64,000 bases of DNA from Arthrobacter sp. Bi83 (GCF_918698095.1 NZ_CAKKLY010000001.1:186001-250000); one strand, 5' to 3'; numbered from the stretch's first letter, positions 18,355 through 27,374 are shown. The notes: a model not told the origin generated them from the letters alone. Made by a program: numbers and translations.

Positions 18355-18742
18355 GTGGCCTCGGGCGTCTCCGGGCGGGCAGCCGCAGCCGTTTGAGCAG
18401 GAGGGCGTTGACGGCGACAAGGAAGCTGGAGCCGGACATTGACAGGGCCGCGATTTCGGGGCTGAGTGCAATGCCGGCGAAGGCGAAGACTCCGGCGGCG
18501 ATGGGGAGCGCTATCGCGTTGTATCCCACGGCCCAGCCCAGGTTCTGGCGCATTTTGCGCAGGGTGCCTTTGCCGATCCGCAGGGCGATGGGCACATCGA
18601 GAGGGTCCGAGCGCATGAGGACGACGTCGGCGGTCTCGATGGCCACCTCGGTGCCTGCGCCGATCGCGATGCCGAGGTCGGCCGGGGCCAGGGCCGGGGC
18701 GTCGTTGACGCCGTCACCGACCATCGCGATACTTCCGCAACG
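18355..18742 (-). pseudogene. Copper-type P1B ATPase, C-terminal remnant
   Basis: The frame begins abruptly with IAMVGDGVNDAPALAPADLGIAIGAGTEV, the hinge motif of the P domain, and runs through ADVVLMRSDPLDVPIALRIG and LSMSGSSFLVAVNALLLKRL, the last two membrane helices of CopA/CopB-type pumps. The first roughly 550-650 residues are missing; sequence upstream of 18742 is unrelated. The frame has no stop and reads straight into the start of the PaaK-like gene, giving an artificial fusion. Confidence 0.8.
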
Positions 18743-18762
18743 CATTCTTTAGCTTACGTCTC

Positions 18763-18778
18763 GTGCCATTCGGCCCTG
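18763..18778 (+). promoter_or_regulatory. DosR-box-like site
   Basis: GTGCCATTCGGCCCTG, centred 41-42 bp upstream of the GTG start at 18812, which lacks a Shine-Dalgarno. Same motif and spacing as at 37127, 46683 and 56623. Confidence 0.65.
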
Positions 18779-18811
18779 TCGGAGACTAGTTCCAGATGGG
18801 ATCTTGTCCTT

Positions 18812-19258
18812 GTGAATACCGTGCACACAGAACCCGGAATGCTCCACATACCTGAGCAGCAGACTGCTGTACTTCGCGAGAGGGTTCCGATGGCTGCCCT
18901 GACTGAATTCTTCGGTCGTGCGTTCGCTGCCGTGGCAGCGGAGACCGAAGCGCAGAACGTCCAACTCGCCGGTCCGCCTTTTGCTCTCTACCGCGGAACA
19001 CCCACCCAGACAATCGACGTTGAGGCCGGTTTTCCGATCGCTGGCACTGGGAATGTCGTTACCAGCACCCTTCCAGAGGTAGACGCTTTCGAGACGATAC
19101 ACGCTGGAGCTTACGACACCTTGAACAGGACCTACGCGGCTCTTCAGGAACAGATAAAAGCGGCAGGACGAACCCCTTTGGACACGATGTGGGAATACTA
19201 CTTGACCGGTCCATCGACGGAGGCCGATCCCTTGAAATGGCAGACAAGAATCGTTTGA
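18812..19258 (+). CDS. GyrI-like / effector-binding domain protein
   Basis: A 148-residue SOUL/AraC-effector-binding fold without a DNA-binding domain. Markers are the early VHTEPGMLHIPEQQTAVLRERVPM strand, ALYRGTPTQTIDVEAGFPI in the middle, and the Glu-containing end WEYYLTGPSTEADPLKWQTRI. Such proteins bind small hydrophobic or cationic molecules. The GTG start at 18812 has no ribosome site but has a DosR-like box at the right distance for a leaderless mRNA. The next gene overlaps or closely follows it. Confidence 0.75.
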   Translation: MNTVHTEPGMLHIPEQQTAVLRERVPMAALTEFFGRAFAAVAAETEAQNVQLAGPPFALYRGTPTQTIDVEAGFPIAGTGNVVTSTLPEVDAFETIHAGAYDTLNRTYAALQEQIKAAGRTPLDTMWEYYLTGPSTEADPLKWQTRIV

Positions 19259-20742
19259 CCGGTCGCCTGATGCGTCGGCGGTTTCTGCTTCAGAGACCTT
19301 GGTGGAAAAGTATCGGGCTGCTGCTGATGGGTGCCCTGCTGGTTGCCGGGGGCCCCACAGCCCTGGCTGCTACACCGGTGGACATTGTTGTGGAGGACCG
19401 GGCGGGAGTTCTTGACCGCAACACCCTCGACCCGGCCATCAGGGCGATCGAGTTTCATGAGCGCACCAAGGTGGCTGTTTACACCTACAACGGCAGCGCC
19501 GCTGACAATCTGAACGAAGAAGTCCTTCGCTTCGCCCGAGGCGAACACCCGGAATGGATCAGCACCGACGGGCAGAAGTGGGCAGACGGGCTCTTCATCT
19601 TCGCCCTCGACCCCGTGGGCCGGCACGTGGGTACCTACATGGGCGAAGACCGCAAGGTTTCCCTGGAAGAACGCGACGACATCCAAAATGCCGCAAAGGA
19701 CCTCCTGCGTGATGCGCAATGGACAGACGGAATCGTGGCTGGTGTCCGGCGCGGCGCTGAACTGATCAACCAGCCCTGGTACCAGTCGGCTGCCGTCGTC
19801 ATCACCGCCTGGATAACCTGCGTACTCGCCGCGCTGGCCGCTGCCGCTTGGGGGATCGTGCGAGCGGTGACAAGGTCCCGCAGCCGTAAGGAGATGGAGC
19901 GGGGAGACCGGAGCTACGTCAGCGTAAGCACGGACCTGGACGTCACTGAACTCAATGCCGGCACCATCCCCGAGTCCTCCCGTTACGGCAGCAACGTCCT
20001 GGAGAAACATCGCACCTTCCTCAACCGATACAACGCCACCACCGGCCTGGCCAATCGGGTACACGCCCTCACCCCGAAGACCCTGGGCCGCAGGTCCGGC
20101 CTCCAGTTGGTACAGGAGTACGCGAACGCGGCAGCCGAACTGGACGCCCTGGACGACGTCATCGCCGACAGCAACGCGTTGCTGAACCTGGCCAGTACCT
20201 GGCCCACAGCTTGGGACCGGCAACTGGCACCGTTCCGCACCGACCTCGCCGGGCTGGAACAACTGCTCACCAAGCATCACGGGCAAGGCGGCTCCGCCAC
20301 GGCCGCAGCACTCAGGTCTTTCCGGGACGAAAGCCTGCACAATATCGAGCGGTGGACCGCCGAACTCTCCGACGGCTCCATCACGCCCGAAGCTGCGCTG
20401 GACCGGTTACGCGATGCCCGGACCCAGCTGTCGGAGCTCTTGAAAAGCCATGCCGAAACGGTGATCGAAGGTTTTGCCAAGACCGAGAAGGAAGCGAAGC
20501 TAATGCGCAGGGAGATGGAAAACGCAGAGGATGGCCTGGACCGACGCCGGCGGCGGCAGTACGAACCCAGCATCCTGGGAACCGTCTATCCGTCCTACTA
20601 CTTCTTCTCCGTGCCGGCCTTCAACTCCGGCCTGAACACCGGCGTTGGCAGCGTCAGCACTGCCAGGGGCGGCGGGGGAACCACAGGATATGGCAGCAGC
20701 GGAGGGAGTTTCTCCGGATCTGGCAGTTCCTCCGGTTTTTAG
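19237..20742 (+). CDS. DUF5129/TPM-like secreted or membrane-anchored protein
   Basis: About 501 residues. An N-terminal signal or anchor (SIGLLLMGALLVAGGPTALA) is followed by a TPM-like domain (VDIVVEDRAGVLDRNTLDPAIRAIEF ... LFIFALDPVGRHVGTYMGED). A second membrane helix (AVVITAWITCVLAALAAAAW) follows, then a long charged, helical cytoplasmic-type region and a Gly/Ser-rich tail (GSSGGSFSGSGSSSGF). ATG 19237 has GGAGG 13 bp upstream; ATG 19270 is an alternative. It overlaps the preceding gene by 22 bp in the first case. Function is unknown. Confidence 0.7.
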   Translation: MADKNRLTGRLMRRRFLLQRPWWKSIGLLLMGALLVAGGPTALAATPVDIVVEDRAGVLDRNTLDPAIRAIEFHERTKVAVYTYNGSAADNLNEEVLRFARGEHPEWISTDGQKWADGLFIFALDPVGRHVGTYMGEDRKVSLEERDDIQNAAKDLLRDAQWTDGIVAGVRRGAELINQPWYQSAAVVITAWITCVLAALAAAAWGIVRAVTRSRSRKEMERGDRSYVSVSTDLDVTELNAGTIPESSRYGSNVLEKHRTFLNRYNATTGLANRVHALTPKTLGRRSGLQLVQEYANAAAELDALDDVIADSNALLNLASTWPTAWDRQLAPFRTDLAGLEQLLTKHHGQGGSATAAALRSFRDESLHNIERWTAELSDGSITPEAALDRLRDARTQLSELLKSHAETVIEGFAKTEKEAKLMRREMENAEDGLDRRRRRQYEPSILGTVYPSYYFFSVPAFNSGLNTGVGSVSTARGGGGTTGYGSSGGSFSGSGSSSGF

Positions 20743-20758
20743 GTGGCTTTTGGCCCTG
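20743..20758 (+). promoter_or_regulatory. DosR-box-like site
   Basis: GTGGCTTTTGGCCCTG, just after the stop of the preceding gene and centred about 70 bp upstream of the USP start at 20820. A TGATAG -10-like hexamer lies at 20785-20790. Confidence 0.6.
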
Positions 20759-20819
20759 TTGACGTTCAGTTCGACCCCTCAGTCTGATAGCAGCAACGAA
20801 GCCATGAAGGGAAGCGGCC

Positions 20820-21293
20820 ATGGAGGAGTCAGCGTCAGAGGGTGGCAGGTTCGTGGTGGGGGTGGACGGATCGGAGGCCTCGGTGGAAGCCCTTCGGCAG
20901 GCCCAGCGGCTCGCTGTTCCGCTGGGCGCCGAGGTGCTGGCCACCGCCTGCTGGGAGGATCCCCAAGTTTACGCGGGATACGTGGCGATGGGCATCGACC
21001 GTTTCGAGGAACGCGTGCGGATGGTCCTGCAGGAGGCCGTGGAACAGGCCGCCTTCGGCCAAGTGACTCCCCCAAACGTCCTACCGCGGGTGGTCCGAGG
21101 CCATCCGCGTGATTCGCTCATAGAGGCCAGTCGGCGTGCCGACATGCTCGTCGTCGGCAGGCGCGGTCATGGCGGATTCGGCGGCCTGCTCCTGGGGTCC
21201 GTCAGCTCCGCCTGTATTGCCCACGCGCATTGTTCGGTTCTGGTGGTTCACAGCCCCAATAAGGAAAGGAAGACCAGCAGTGAGAAATTCTAA
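20820..21293 (+). CDS. Universal stress protein (single domain)
   Basis: A 157-residue UspA-fold protein. It opens [22 protein letters not shown] (ATP-binding Asp/Gly) and ends with the G-x2-G-x9-G-S nucleotide motif in [27 protein letters not shown]-binding USPs modulate growth arrest; in M. tuberculosis Rv2623 does so under DosR control. GAAGGGAAG precedes the ATG. It overlaps the next USP by 14 bp, so the two are co-translated. Confidence 0.92.
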   Translation: MEESASEGGRFVVGVDGSEASVEALRQAQRLAVPLGAEVLATACWEDPQVYAGYVAMGIDRFEERVRMVLQEAVEQAAFGQVTPPNVLPRVVRGHPRDSLIEASRRADMLVVGRRGHGGFGGLLLGSVSSACIAHAHCSVLVVHSPNKERKTSSEKF

Positions 21294-22146
21294 GCCGATC
21301 GCCGTTGCAACCAATGAGTCTGCCCAAAGCCAGGCGGCTGTGAGGTGGGCTGCAGCCCGGGCCGCACGCGCCGGTGTGCCGTTGGTCATCCTTCATGTTG
21401 TAGACGACCGCTGGGTCGCGAAGCCTGTCTCCTGGACCGGGACTCTGGTGGAGATGGGCGGCGAACTGCTGGACGCCGCGGCCGGGCGGGTTGGCGGCAG
21501 CGTTCCGATTGACATCACCACCAAAGTCCTCGAGGGAAGCATCGCGGGCGAGTTGCGCAGGTATTCAGGCAAGGTGTCGATGCTCGTGGTGGGATCCGGC
21601 TCCGCCCACTTGGGTGGTTCGTTGACGGACCGGGCCCTGCAGGTAGCCGCCGCCGCGAAGTGTCCGGTTGCCGTGGTCGGAGCCGTGGAGACAGAAGGCG
21701 GGCGGGGCGTCGTGGTGGGGGTTGATGGGTCGGAAGAATCCACGCAGGCCATTGCCTTCGCTGCCGCGGAGGCGGACCGGGAGGGCCAGGAGCTCACGGT
21801 GGTTTACGCCTTCAGGGCGCCCGACCGGTCGATCGACAGTGGATTGCTCACGGAGAACCTGGCCCAGCGAATTGTGGACGAAGAGCAGGTAGTGCTGTCC
21901 GAAAGCATCTCCGGCCTCGGTGAGGATTATCCGGACCTGGTGGTGCACGAAGTCCTGGAAACCGACATGGAGCCGGCGGAGGCGCTGGTGCAGGCCGCCG
22001 CCGGTGCCCAGATGCTGGTGGTGGGAAGCCGGGGCCGGGGCGGTTTCAAACGGCTTCTGCTCGGTTCCACGGCCCACGCGGTTCTGACGCACCTGCCGTG
22101 CCCTACTGTGATAACCCCTATTCAACGCAGGAAGCATAAGAAGTAG
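21280..22146 (+). CDS. Universal stress protein (tandem domains)
   Basis: A 288-residue protein with two USP domains. The first starts SKPIAVATNESAQSQAAVRWAAARAA and has a degenerate nucleotide motif (GSGSAHLGGSLTDRALQVAAAA). The second ([24 protein letters not shown]) ends with an intact one (GSRGRGGFKRLLLGSTAHAVL). GTG 21280 is chosen because AAGGAAAGGAAG precedes it and the family begins here; upstream in-frame sequence is the overlapping first USP. A truncated copy of its first 50 residues occurs at 23620. Confidence 0.9.
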   Translation: MRNSKPIAVATNESAQSQAAVRWAAARAARAGVPLVILHVVDDRWVAKPVSWTGTLVEMGGELLDAAAGRVGGSVPIDITTKVLEGSIAGELRRYSGKVSMLVVGSGSAHLGGSLTDRALQVAAAAKCPVAVVGAVETEGGRGVVVGVDGSEESTQAIAFAAAEADREGQELTVVYAFRAPDRSIDSGLLTENLAQRIVDEEQVVLSESISGLGEDYPDLVVHEVLETDMEPAEALVQAAAGAQMLVVGSRGRGGFKRLLLGSTAHAVLTHLPCPTVITPIQRRKHKK

Positions 22147-22370
22147 GAGCCCCACAGCATGCAAAGCAACACTTCAGGACAGGAAAACAGAAGTCCTGTA
22201 GGCGATGTAAGGCGCGAAGCTGCCCGCGTGGGCCAGGATCAACTTGATTTCCGAGTACTTCTCCGCACGGGACACGACCAGGCAGCTGATGGCGGGTGGT
22301 GTCGAGCAAGAAGCCGCCAGCCTGGACAAACCGTTGACCGCTGAACCATTCACCGTCCAAGGAGGCACCG

Positions 22371-22676
22371 GTGGCTCTCACTGAATACGAACAACGCCAA
22401 CTCCAGCTACTGGCGGATCAACTGCTCAACGACGACCCCCGGCTCGCCGCAAAACTCGGAGCAGAATCCTTTCTGCCTCCTTCCTCCGCCCGCACCAGCG
22501 CCGGTGCGTTCACCATGCTGGTAGGACTCTTCGTCTTTGCGACCGCACTGGCTGCTCGGATCCCCACCCTGGGCGTCCTGGGACTCATTCTCATGTGCAC
22601 CGGGGTGTACCTGATTTCCCTGGGTTTTCACCTTCCCCGAGAACGCTGCGGCGACGGTCCGGCACCGGGCGGGTGA
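22371..22676 (+). CDS. DUF3040 membrane protein
   Basis: A 101-residue protein with GTG start after AAGGAGGCACCG. It opens ALTEYEQRQLQLLADQLLNDDPRLAAKL, the DUF3040 signature, followed by two transmembrane helices (FTMLVGLFVFATALAARI and LGVLGLILMCTGVYLISLGF). The family is actinobacterial, small, and of unknown function. It sits between the USP pair and an SDR in one direction. Confidence 0.85.
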   Translation: MALTEYEQRQLQLLADQLLNDDPRLAAKLGAESFLPPSSARTSAGAFTMLVGLFVFATALAARIPTLGVLGLILMCTGVYLISLGFHLPRERCGDGPAPGG

Positions 22677-22731
22677 CCGGGCCCGCACGCCGCAGCCACC
22701 CTCAATCCCCCACAGAAGCCCAAGGATCATC

Positions 22732-23478
22732 ATGGAACGCGTTATCGACAAAGTAGCCCTCGTCAGCGGAGCCGCCCGTGGCATCGGAGCCGCCATCGCC
22801 GCCCGCCTGCATGGCGAGGGAGCCAAAGTAGTGCTCGGCGATGTGCTCGACGACGAGGGACGAACAACCGCCGAACGGATCGGCTCAGACGCCAGGTACG
22901 TGCATCTGGACGTTACCAGTCCCGGAGACTGGGACTTGGCGGTGAAGACCGCGGCCGATGACTTCGGGGGGCTCAACATCCTGATCAACAACGCCGGAAT
23001 CGTGAACTTCGCCCCCATCGAGGATTACACCCTGGAGCAGTGGGACGCCGTAATCGCGGTAAACCTGACGGGAACCTTCAACGGAATCAGGGCGGCCATA
23101 CCGGCCCTGAAACAGTCCCGGAACGGATCCATCATCAACATCTCCTCGATAGCAGGCATCCGGGGATACGAAGGAATCGCCGGATATTCGGCGTCCAAAT
23201 TCGGGGTGCGCGGCCTGACCAAGAGTGCGGCCCTTGACCTGGGCCGATACGGCATCCGGGTCAACTCGGTGCACCCGGGCGTGATCTCCACCCCGATGAC
23301 AGCAGGAATGACCCTGGACATGACCCATACGCCCCTGAACCGCGTCGGGCACCCGGGCGAGGTGGCAGATTTGGTTCTGTACCTCGCCTCCAATGAGTCC
23401 CAGTTCGTCACGGGCGCCGAGTTCATCATCGATGGTGGTGACACCGCAGGGACGGTGACCCCGACGACGCCGGCCTGA
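22732..23478 (+). CDS. Short-chain dehydrogenase/reductase
   Basis: A 248-residue classical SDR. The cofactor motif is SGAARGIGAAIA (TGxxxGxG type), followed by NNAG (LINNAGIVNF). The catalytic set is Ser in INISSIAG and Tyr-x-x-x-Lys in YSASKFG. An Asp after beta2 (LGDVLDDEG) favours NAD(H). It resembles 3-alpha/20-beta-hydroxysteroid or glucose dehydrogenases; the substrate is unknown. Confidence 0.92.
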   Translation: MERVIDKVALVSGAARGIGAAIAARLHGEGAKVVLGDVLDDEGRTTAERIGSDARYVHLDVTSPGDWDLAVKTAADDFGGLNILINNAGIVNFAPIEDYTLEQWDAVIAVNLTGTFNGIRAAIPALKQSRNGSIINISSIAGIRGYEGIAGYSASKFGVRGLTKSAALDLGRYGIRVNSVHPGVISTPMTAGMTLDMTHTPLNRVGHPGEVADLVLYLASNESQFVTGAEFIIDGGDTAGTVTPTTPA

Positions 23479-23537
23479 CCTCCGGCGCTGCCCGTTTTGG
23501 CACGGACCAAGGCCGGCGAAAGCACCCGTGGCCCGCC

Positions 23538-23554
23538 GGGACATTGTGGCCCTG
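23538..23554 (+). promoter_or_regulatory. DosR-box-like site with one extra spacer base
   Basis: GGGACATTGTGGCCCTG, upstream of the truncated USP at 23620 (centre about 74 bp away). Both half-sites are good but the spacing is one base longer than in the other copies. Confidence 0.45.
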
Positions 23555-23619
23555 CAGCACAGGCGCCCACCGGCATTCACTGCCCACCATAACCAGCAAG
23601 AAACCCAAAAGGACCGGCC

Positions 23620-23778
23620 ATGAAAACCAAACCATTCGCTGTTGCTACCAATGATTCCGCGCAAAGCCAGGCCGCGGTGACGTGGGCGGCCCGCCGCGCT
23701 GACCGCGCCAAACTGCCGCTGACGATCCTGCATGTAGTTGACCACCGGTGGCCGGCCGATCTTCGAAGATTGGAATGA
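23620..23778 (+). pseudogene. Universal stress protein fragment (first 52 residues)
   Basis: From the ATG at 23620 the frame reads KPFAVATNDSAQSQAAVTWAARRADRAKLPLTILHVVDHRW and stops at 23778. It matches residues 3-45 of the tandem USP at 21280 very closely (AVATNESAQSQAAVRWAAARAARAGVPLVILHVVDDRW). Everything after the second beta strand, including the nucleotide motif, is missing; the next bases belong to the WS/DGAT remnant. It still has its own upstream box. Confidence 0.8.
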
Positions 23779-24612
23779 CACTCACACGACATTTCGACCG
23801 GGTGAGCCCTGAAGACATGATGTCTCTGGACGCGGATGGCGGCTCAGCGCCAATGCAAGTGGGGGCCGTCCTCATGTTCGGCATGGAAGGTGGTCAGGAC
23901 CCGGTTCCCCTCTTCGACAGACTGGCGCAGCGGCTCAGTGCTGTTCCACGGCTACGTCAACGACTGGTCAATGTACCCTTCGGCTGCGGCCGTCCCATCT
24001 GGGCCAATGATTCCCGGAAGCAGTGTTGAACATTGCCGCCGACATGCTCACTTCACCGCTGTCCCACGACCGGCCCCTCTGGAACGCCCAGGTCATCACG
24101 CACGTAAGCGATGACCCAGGCAGCGCTTGCTTTCGTTTTTCATCATGTCCTCACCGATGGAATCGGCGGCCTGGCCGTCTTGGAGGCCCTGGCCGGCGCT
24201 GAAGACGGGCGCGGCCGCTGGGATGACCGCCACGAGCGGGACACTCCATACTCGGCGCTGGCCCTGACCATTGATGCGGTAAAGAGCCGACTCGATGGAC
24301 TGGCCAGACTGCCGGCAGCGCTGCGTACAGCAGCCAGCGGAGCGTCCGAGCTGCGGCTGCCGGTCAGGACCAGGGCAGCCCGCAGTTCACTCAACCGCCC
24401 GACGGGTCCGCAGCGGTGGCAACTTTCGCACCTTGGCGCCTACCGCTTCTTCATGACCACGCACCTTGTCCATACGTTCGTCACGAACCTGCTGGGCCGG
24501 AACACTGACCATCACAGCAATCGCCGACCCCGAGACATGCCCTGACTTGTCAAGACTGCGTGAGGAACTTGTCAGAGCGATACATACCCTGACCACGACC
24601 GGACCTTCATGA
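23774..24612 (+). pseudogene. Wax ester synthase/diacylglycerol acyltransferase (WS/DGAT), broken
   Basis: Pieces in several frames rebuild a Tgs1-type WS/DGAT. Frame 1 gives FDRVSPEDMMSLDADGGSAPMQVGAVLMFG. Another gives LNIAADMLTSPLSHDRPLWNAQVITHV. The frame at 24111 gives FVFHHVLTDGIGGLAVLEAL, with the catalytic HHxxxDG. After SSLNRPTGP a large internal segment is missing and the sequence jumps to VHTFVTNLLG, then one frame over to LTITAIADPETCPDLSRLREEL and TGA at 24610. A normal enzyme has about 430-470 residues; about 280 codons remain. Triacylglycerol synthesis by this copy is lost. Confidence 0.8.
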
Positions 24613-24752
24613 GCTTTGACCCGACAACAACCGTTCGCGGGTGGCACGAACTGACGCTGAGGATTTCTGTCCGTCGGACACCACCCGCGAACTTCATTCC
24701 TGGTGACCACAAGAGGACGCCTTTCCGATTCACCGCTGTGAAAGACTCAATC

Positions 24753-25412
24753 ATGAACGTTTCCGGGCATTCAGCTCAATTGCTTCCGCGAGTCGTTGGC
24801 AGTGCCGGTGGATTTCTGGCCGCAACGGCTGCCTATCATCGTTTCCTGCGACCGCTCCATCTCCACTGGGGAGCCAGCAGGAAGGAGGCAAACCGTGCAA
24901 TGCCGGGTGACGGGATCGTGGACGCTCCCTACCTGACAACAACCCGTGCCGTGTCCATCAAGGCGGCCCCGGACAGCATCTGGCCATGGCTCGTGCAAAT
25001 GGGTAACGGTCGCGGGGGCCTGTACAGCTACGACTTCCTGGATCAGGCTTTCGGGATCCTCAGCGGCCCAAGCAGCGAAAGGGTGCTTCCCGAGTTCCAG
25101 GCGCTGGCCGCGGGGGACGTGATCCCTCTGGGCAAAGGCCCGGACTGGCCGGTTGCGGTCCTCCGCCCCGAACAAGCCATGGTGCTGGAACCCGTGCCCG
25201 GCCGCGTCAGTTGGTGCTTCGCCCTATACGCGAACGGGGACACCACGCGGCTGGTGAGCCGGGTGCGCATCCGGATTTACACAAGGGCTGCCCTCTGGAT
25301 TCTGGCGCCGCTGATCGACGTGTGCTGGTTCATGATGGAGCGCAAGATGCTCCAGGGAATCCGGCAACGGGCCGAGAGTCTGGTTTCTGTTACTCCTCCT
25401 CTAGCGTATTGA
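24753..25412 (+). CDS. SRPBCC-family protein with N-terminal anchor
   Basis: A 219-residue protein. An N-terminal hydrophobic stretch (VVGSAGGFLAATAAY) and LHLHWGASRKEA are followed by the START/Bet v1-like fold (TTRAVSIKAAPDSIWPWLVQMGNGRGGLYSYDFLDQ). ATG 24753 is chosen over 24609 because it gives the same length as its paralogue at 34823-35497 (224 residues); no strong ribosome site is seen. The family binds hydrophobic ligands; no ligand is known here. Its last 23 bases overlap the tail of the WS/DGAT remnant on the other strand. Confidence 0.75.
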   Translation: MNVSGHSAQLLPRVVGSAGGFLAATAAYHRFLRPLHLHWGASRKEANRAMPGDGIVDAPYLTTTRAVSIKAAPDSIWPWLVQMGNGRGGLYSYDFLDQAFGILSGPSSERVLPEFQALAAGDVIPLGKGPDWPVAVLRPEQAMVLEPVPGRVSWCFALYANGDTTRLVSRVRIRIYTRAALWILAPLIDVCWFMMERKMLQGIRQRAESLVSVTPPLAY

Positions 25413-26477
25413 GCCTGACCTGTCGTTTCTGGGTGACCCGGAGGAGCGCCTCGAGGTCTCGGCATGCACTTGTCGGTAAAGACATCGAGGTCGGGATAGG
25501 CGTCTGCATCGGAGACCACCAACATGCAAGAACTTCCTGCGCAGGATATTGCTCCTACGCCGAGGGAGACGTTCCCGATGAGGTTCAACAGCGGGAACAC
25601 CTCCAGGATCCGCGCACCGCAGAAGTACAACGGGTCTCTTGGCCCCGGCAGGTCCGCGCTGAGAACGTTAACCCGGCGCCGTGCAACGAACTTGATCATG
25701 ATGCCGCTGATGAGCCTGTTGCCGAACATGGCGCCGAGGGGAGTGTGGGGCATGGCCTTGCGTCTTGTGGTCTCCCCGGCGATCTGTTTAGCCTGGAGTC
25801 AGGATCCATGTCCGCCAACGGAACTGGCACGGCGAATTGGCTGATGAACTTCTCCGCCTGGTAATCGCGCGCTTTGGGACTTGTTGCCCGGAGCGACATG
25901 GGCACGTAGATCGGCACGGACATGCCCTCAATGCGCTATCCCCGGCTGGCCAGCCGGTTCAGGCTGGTGCTCGGTCCGGGCTCGGCGGCGAGCAACCCTT
26001 GGAAGGTGGGCCACGCGCTGACAGCGCCGCGGACCGTCCGCACGGGATGTGTGATCGCAGCCAGCACCTGAGCGAGGTCGTGGCCGACGTCCTGCAGGTT
26101 GTCGACCAGGAGGGCAGCCGTGGACGGCCACCGCGACGGAGTCCACTCGGGCACGGGTGTTCCGTGCCGGCCTCCGGGTGGTGTCCAGTAACGCCGCCAG
26201 GGCAGTCACGCTGGCCATTCCATCTCCCATGACGTGATGCAGGCGGATGAAGAGGCCGGCCGAGACCGCAACGGGGGAAGTAGAGCACTTGGCGAAGCCG
26301 GGGCAGAATGTGCAGGCGGCGTTTGAGTGCTTCCTGCACCGCATGGATCCGCAGTTGCCCGTCGGCGTCGAGCAGGTTGCTGCCGTCCAAAAACATGAGT
26401 GCGCCGATGTCCTGCGGCCATGTGTCGTCGGACCAAAGGACCAGCTGGTCATCCGCGGTGAGCCTGTCCATCATCAC
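25390..26477 (-). pseudogene. Second WS/DGAT gene, multiply frameshifted
   Basis: Starting at the ATG at 26477 the pieces appear in correct order across all three reverse frames: MDRLTADDQLVLWSDDTWPQDIGALMFLDG, then RLHHVMGDGMASVTALAALLD (catalytic HHxxxDG), ALLVDNLQDVGHDLAQVLAAI, STSLNRLAS, PIYVPMSLRATS, QAEKFISQFAVPVPLADMD, then VNVLSADLPGPRDPLYFCGARILEVFPLL and LVVSDADAYPDLDVFTD. A last shift gives CRDLEALLRVTQKR and TAA at 25390. At least five frameshifts are needed, so this is a dead gene and not a single error. Confidence 0.8.
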
Positions 26478-26507
26478 CGCCTCTTCCCGGCCGTGGCCTG
26501 GTGAGCG

Positions 26508-27083
26508 TCACGGGGAGGTGGACTTGAGCCTGTCCGCGAAGTGCTCTGCGAATCGTTTGACCGCGTCCCACTGGGTGTAGACGTAGTCGCGAGACATGTC
26601 GAGTCCGAGGTTGCCTGGCTTGTCCTGCGCGATCTTTTTCATCATGTGCCGCTTGATGAAGCCGTAGTCGGTGCAGAGGAGGGCACCGCCGAACAAGGCG
26701 ACCTGGTCGGGGCGCCACCCAGTCTCTTCTTCGAACTGGTCGACGTACGTCTCGGCCTGCCCGGTGTCGCCGTGGGCGGCGAGGCTGACGGAGAAGAAGG
26801 CCGAAGGGAGCTGCTCCAACGTGTCGTGGTTTTTCTGCACGAACTCGACTACGTGTTTGTCGTGCTTGCCCATGTGGATGGACGCGCCGACGATCACAGC
26901 GTCGTAGCCGGCGGGCAGGGTGCTGGACGGTCCGTTGATGTCGACGGCGTCGGCCGTGTGACCCCTGTCCCGGATAACGTCCGCAATGACGTCGACGATC
27001 TTCGCGGTTTGTCCTTCGGTTGTCCCGTATGGAATCAGAGCTCTTGCCGTGTTGCCGATCTCCTTTAGTTTGCGGGGTGACAT
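26508..27083 (-). CDS. Flavodoxin-domain protein (HemG-like)
   Basis: A 191-residue flavodoxin fold with the FMN phosphate loop PYGTTEGQTAKI (residues 18-29) and the IVGASIHMGKHDKHVVEFV segment of menaquinone-dependent protoporphyrinogen oxidase-like proteins. The start at 27083 gives a short extra N-terminus; Met at codon 1 is the only upstream option. It could be an electron carrier or quinone-linked oxidase in low-oxygen metabolism. Two other flavodoxin-type genes lie at 36290 and 60704. Confidence 0.8.
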   Translation of the reverse strand: MSPRKLKEIGNTARALIPYGTTEGQTAKIVDVIADVIRDRGHTADAVDINGPSSTLPAGYDAVIVGASIHMGKHDKHVVEFVQKNHDTLEQLPSAFFSVSLAAHGDTGQAETYVDQFEEETGWRPDQVALFGGALLCTDYGFIKRHMMKKIAQDKPGNLGLDMSRDYVYTQWDAVKRFAEHFADRLKSTSP

Positions 27084-27374
27084 CAGTTGTATGGGTGCTC
27101 AATGCGCGGGATCCGGCTGCCGGGTGTGAACGGCGCAAGCCACGGCGGACCGCGAACGTGGCTGCACCTGCGGCGAGGGTTCCGGTGGCCAGTCGCCTGG
27201 GATTTTGTGCGTCGGGGCGCTTCTCGAATGCCATCACGTCCAATTAAGAGTTGCCTCTTGCCGGTGTCCGGGGCGCCGGTGAACACGACTGGCAGGGTGC
27301 CCAAGCCGACGTCGGACATGTCGACGCGGAAAACGTACGGATCATTGGGGTCGTCCGGGTGCAGGCGGCGCCGA

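Noticed and set aside
19198..20340. 380-codon minus-strand frame opposite the DUF5129-like gene
   Set aside because: Composition is that of a GC shadow; the plus strand has a signal peptide, TPM-like domain and Gly/Ser tail.
22159..22344. Small frame after AGGAG between the tandem USP and the DUF3040 gene (MQSNTSGQENRS...)
   Set aside because: It loses coding character half way; another frame reads AWARINLISEYFSARDTTRQLM, so this may be a remnant, but I recognise no family and neither frame is secure.
27246..27374. Minus-strand stretch reading RLHPDDPNDPYVFRVDMSDVGLGTLPVVFTG
   Set aside because: It is coding-like and could be the tail of a hydrolase, but it is too short to assign and the flanks are unrelated remnants.
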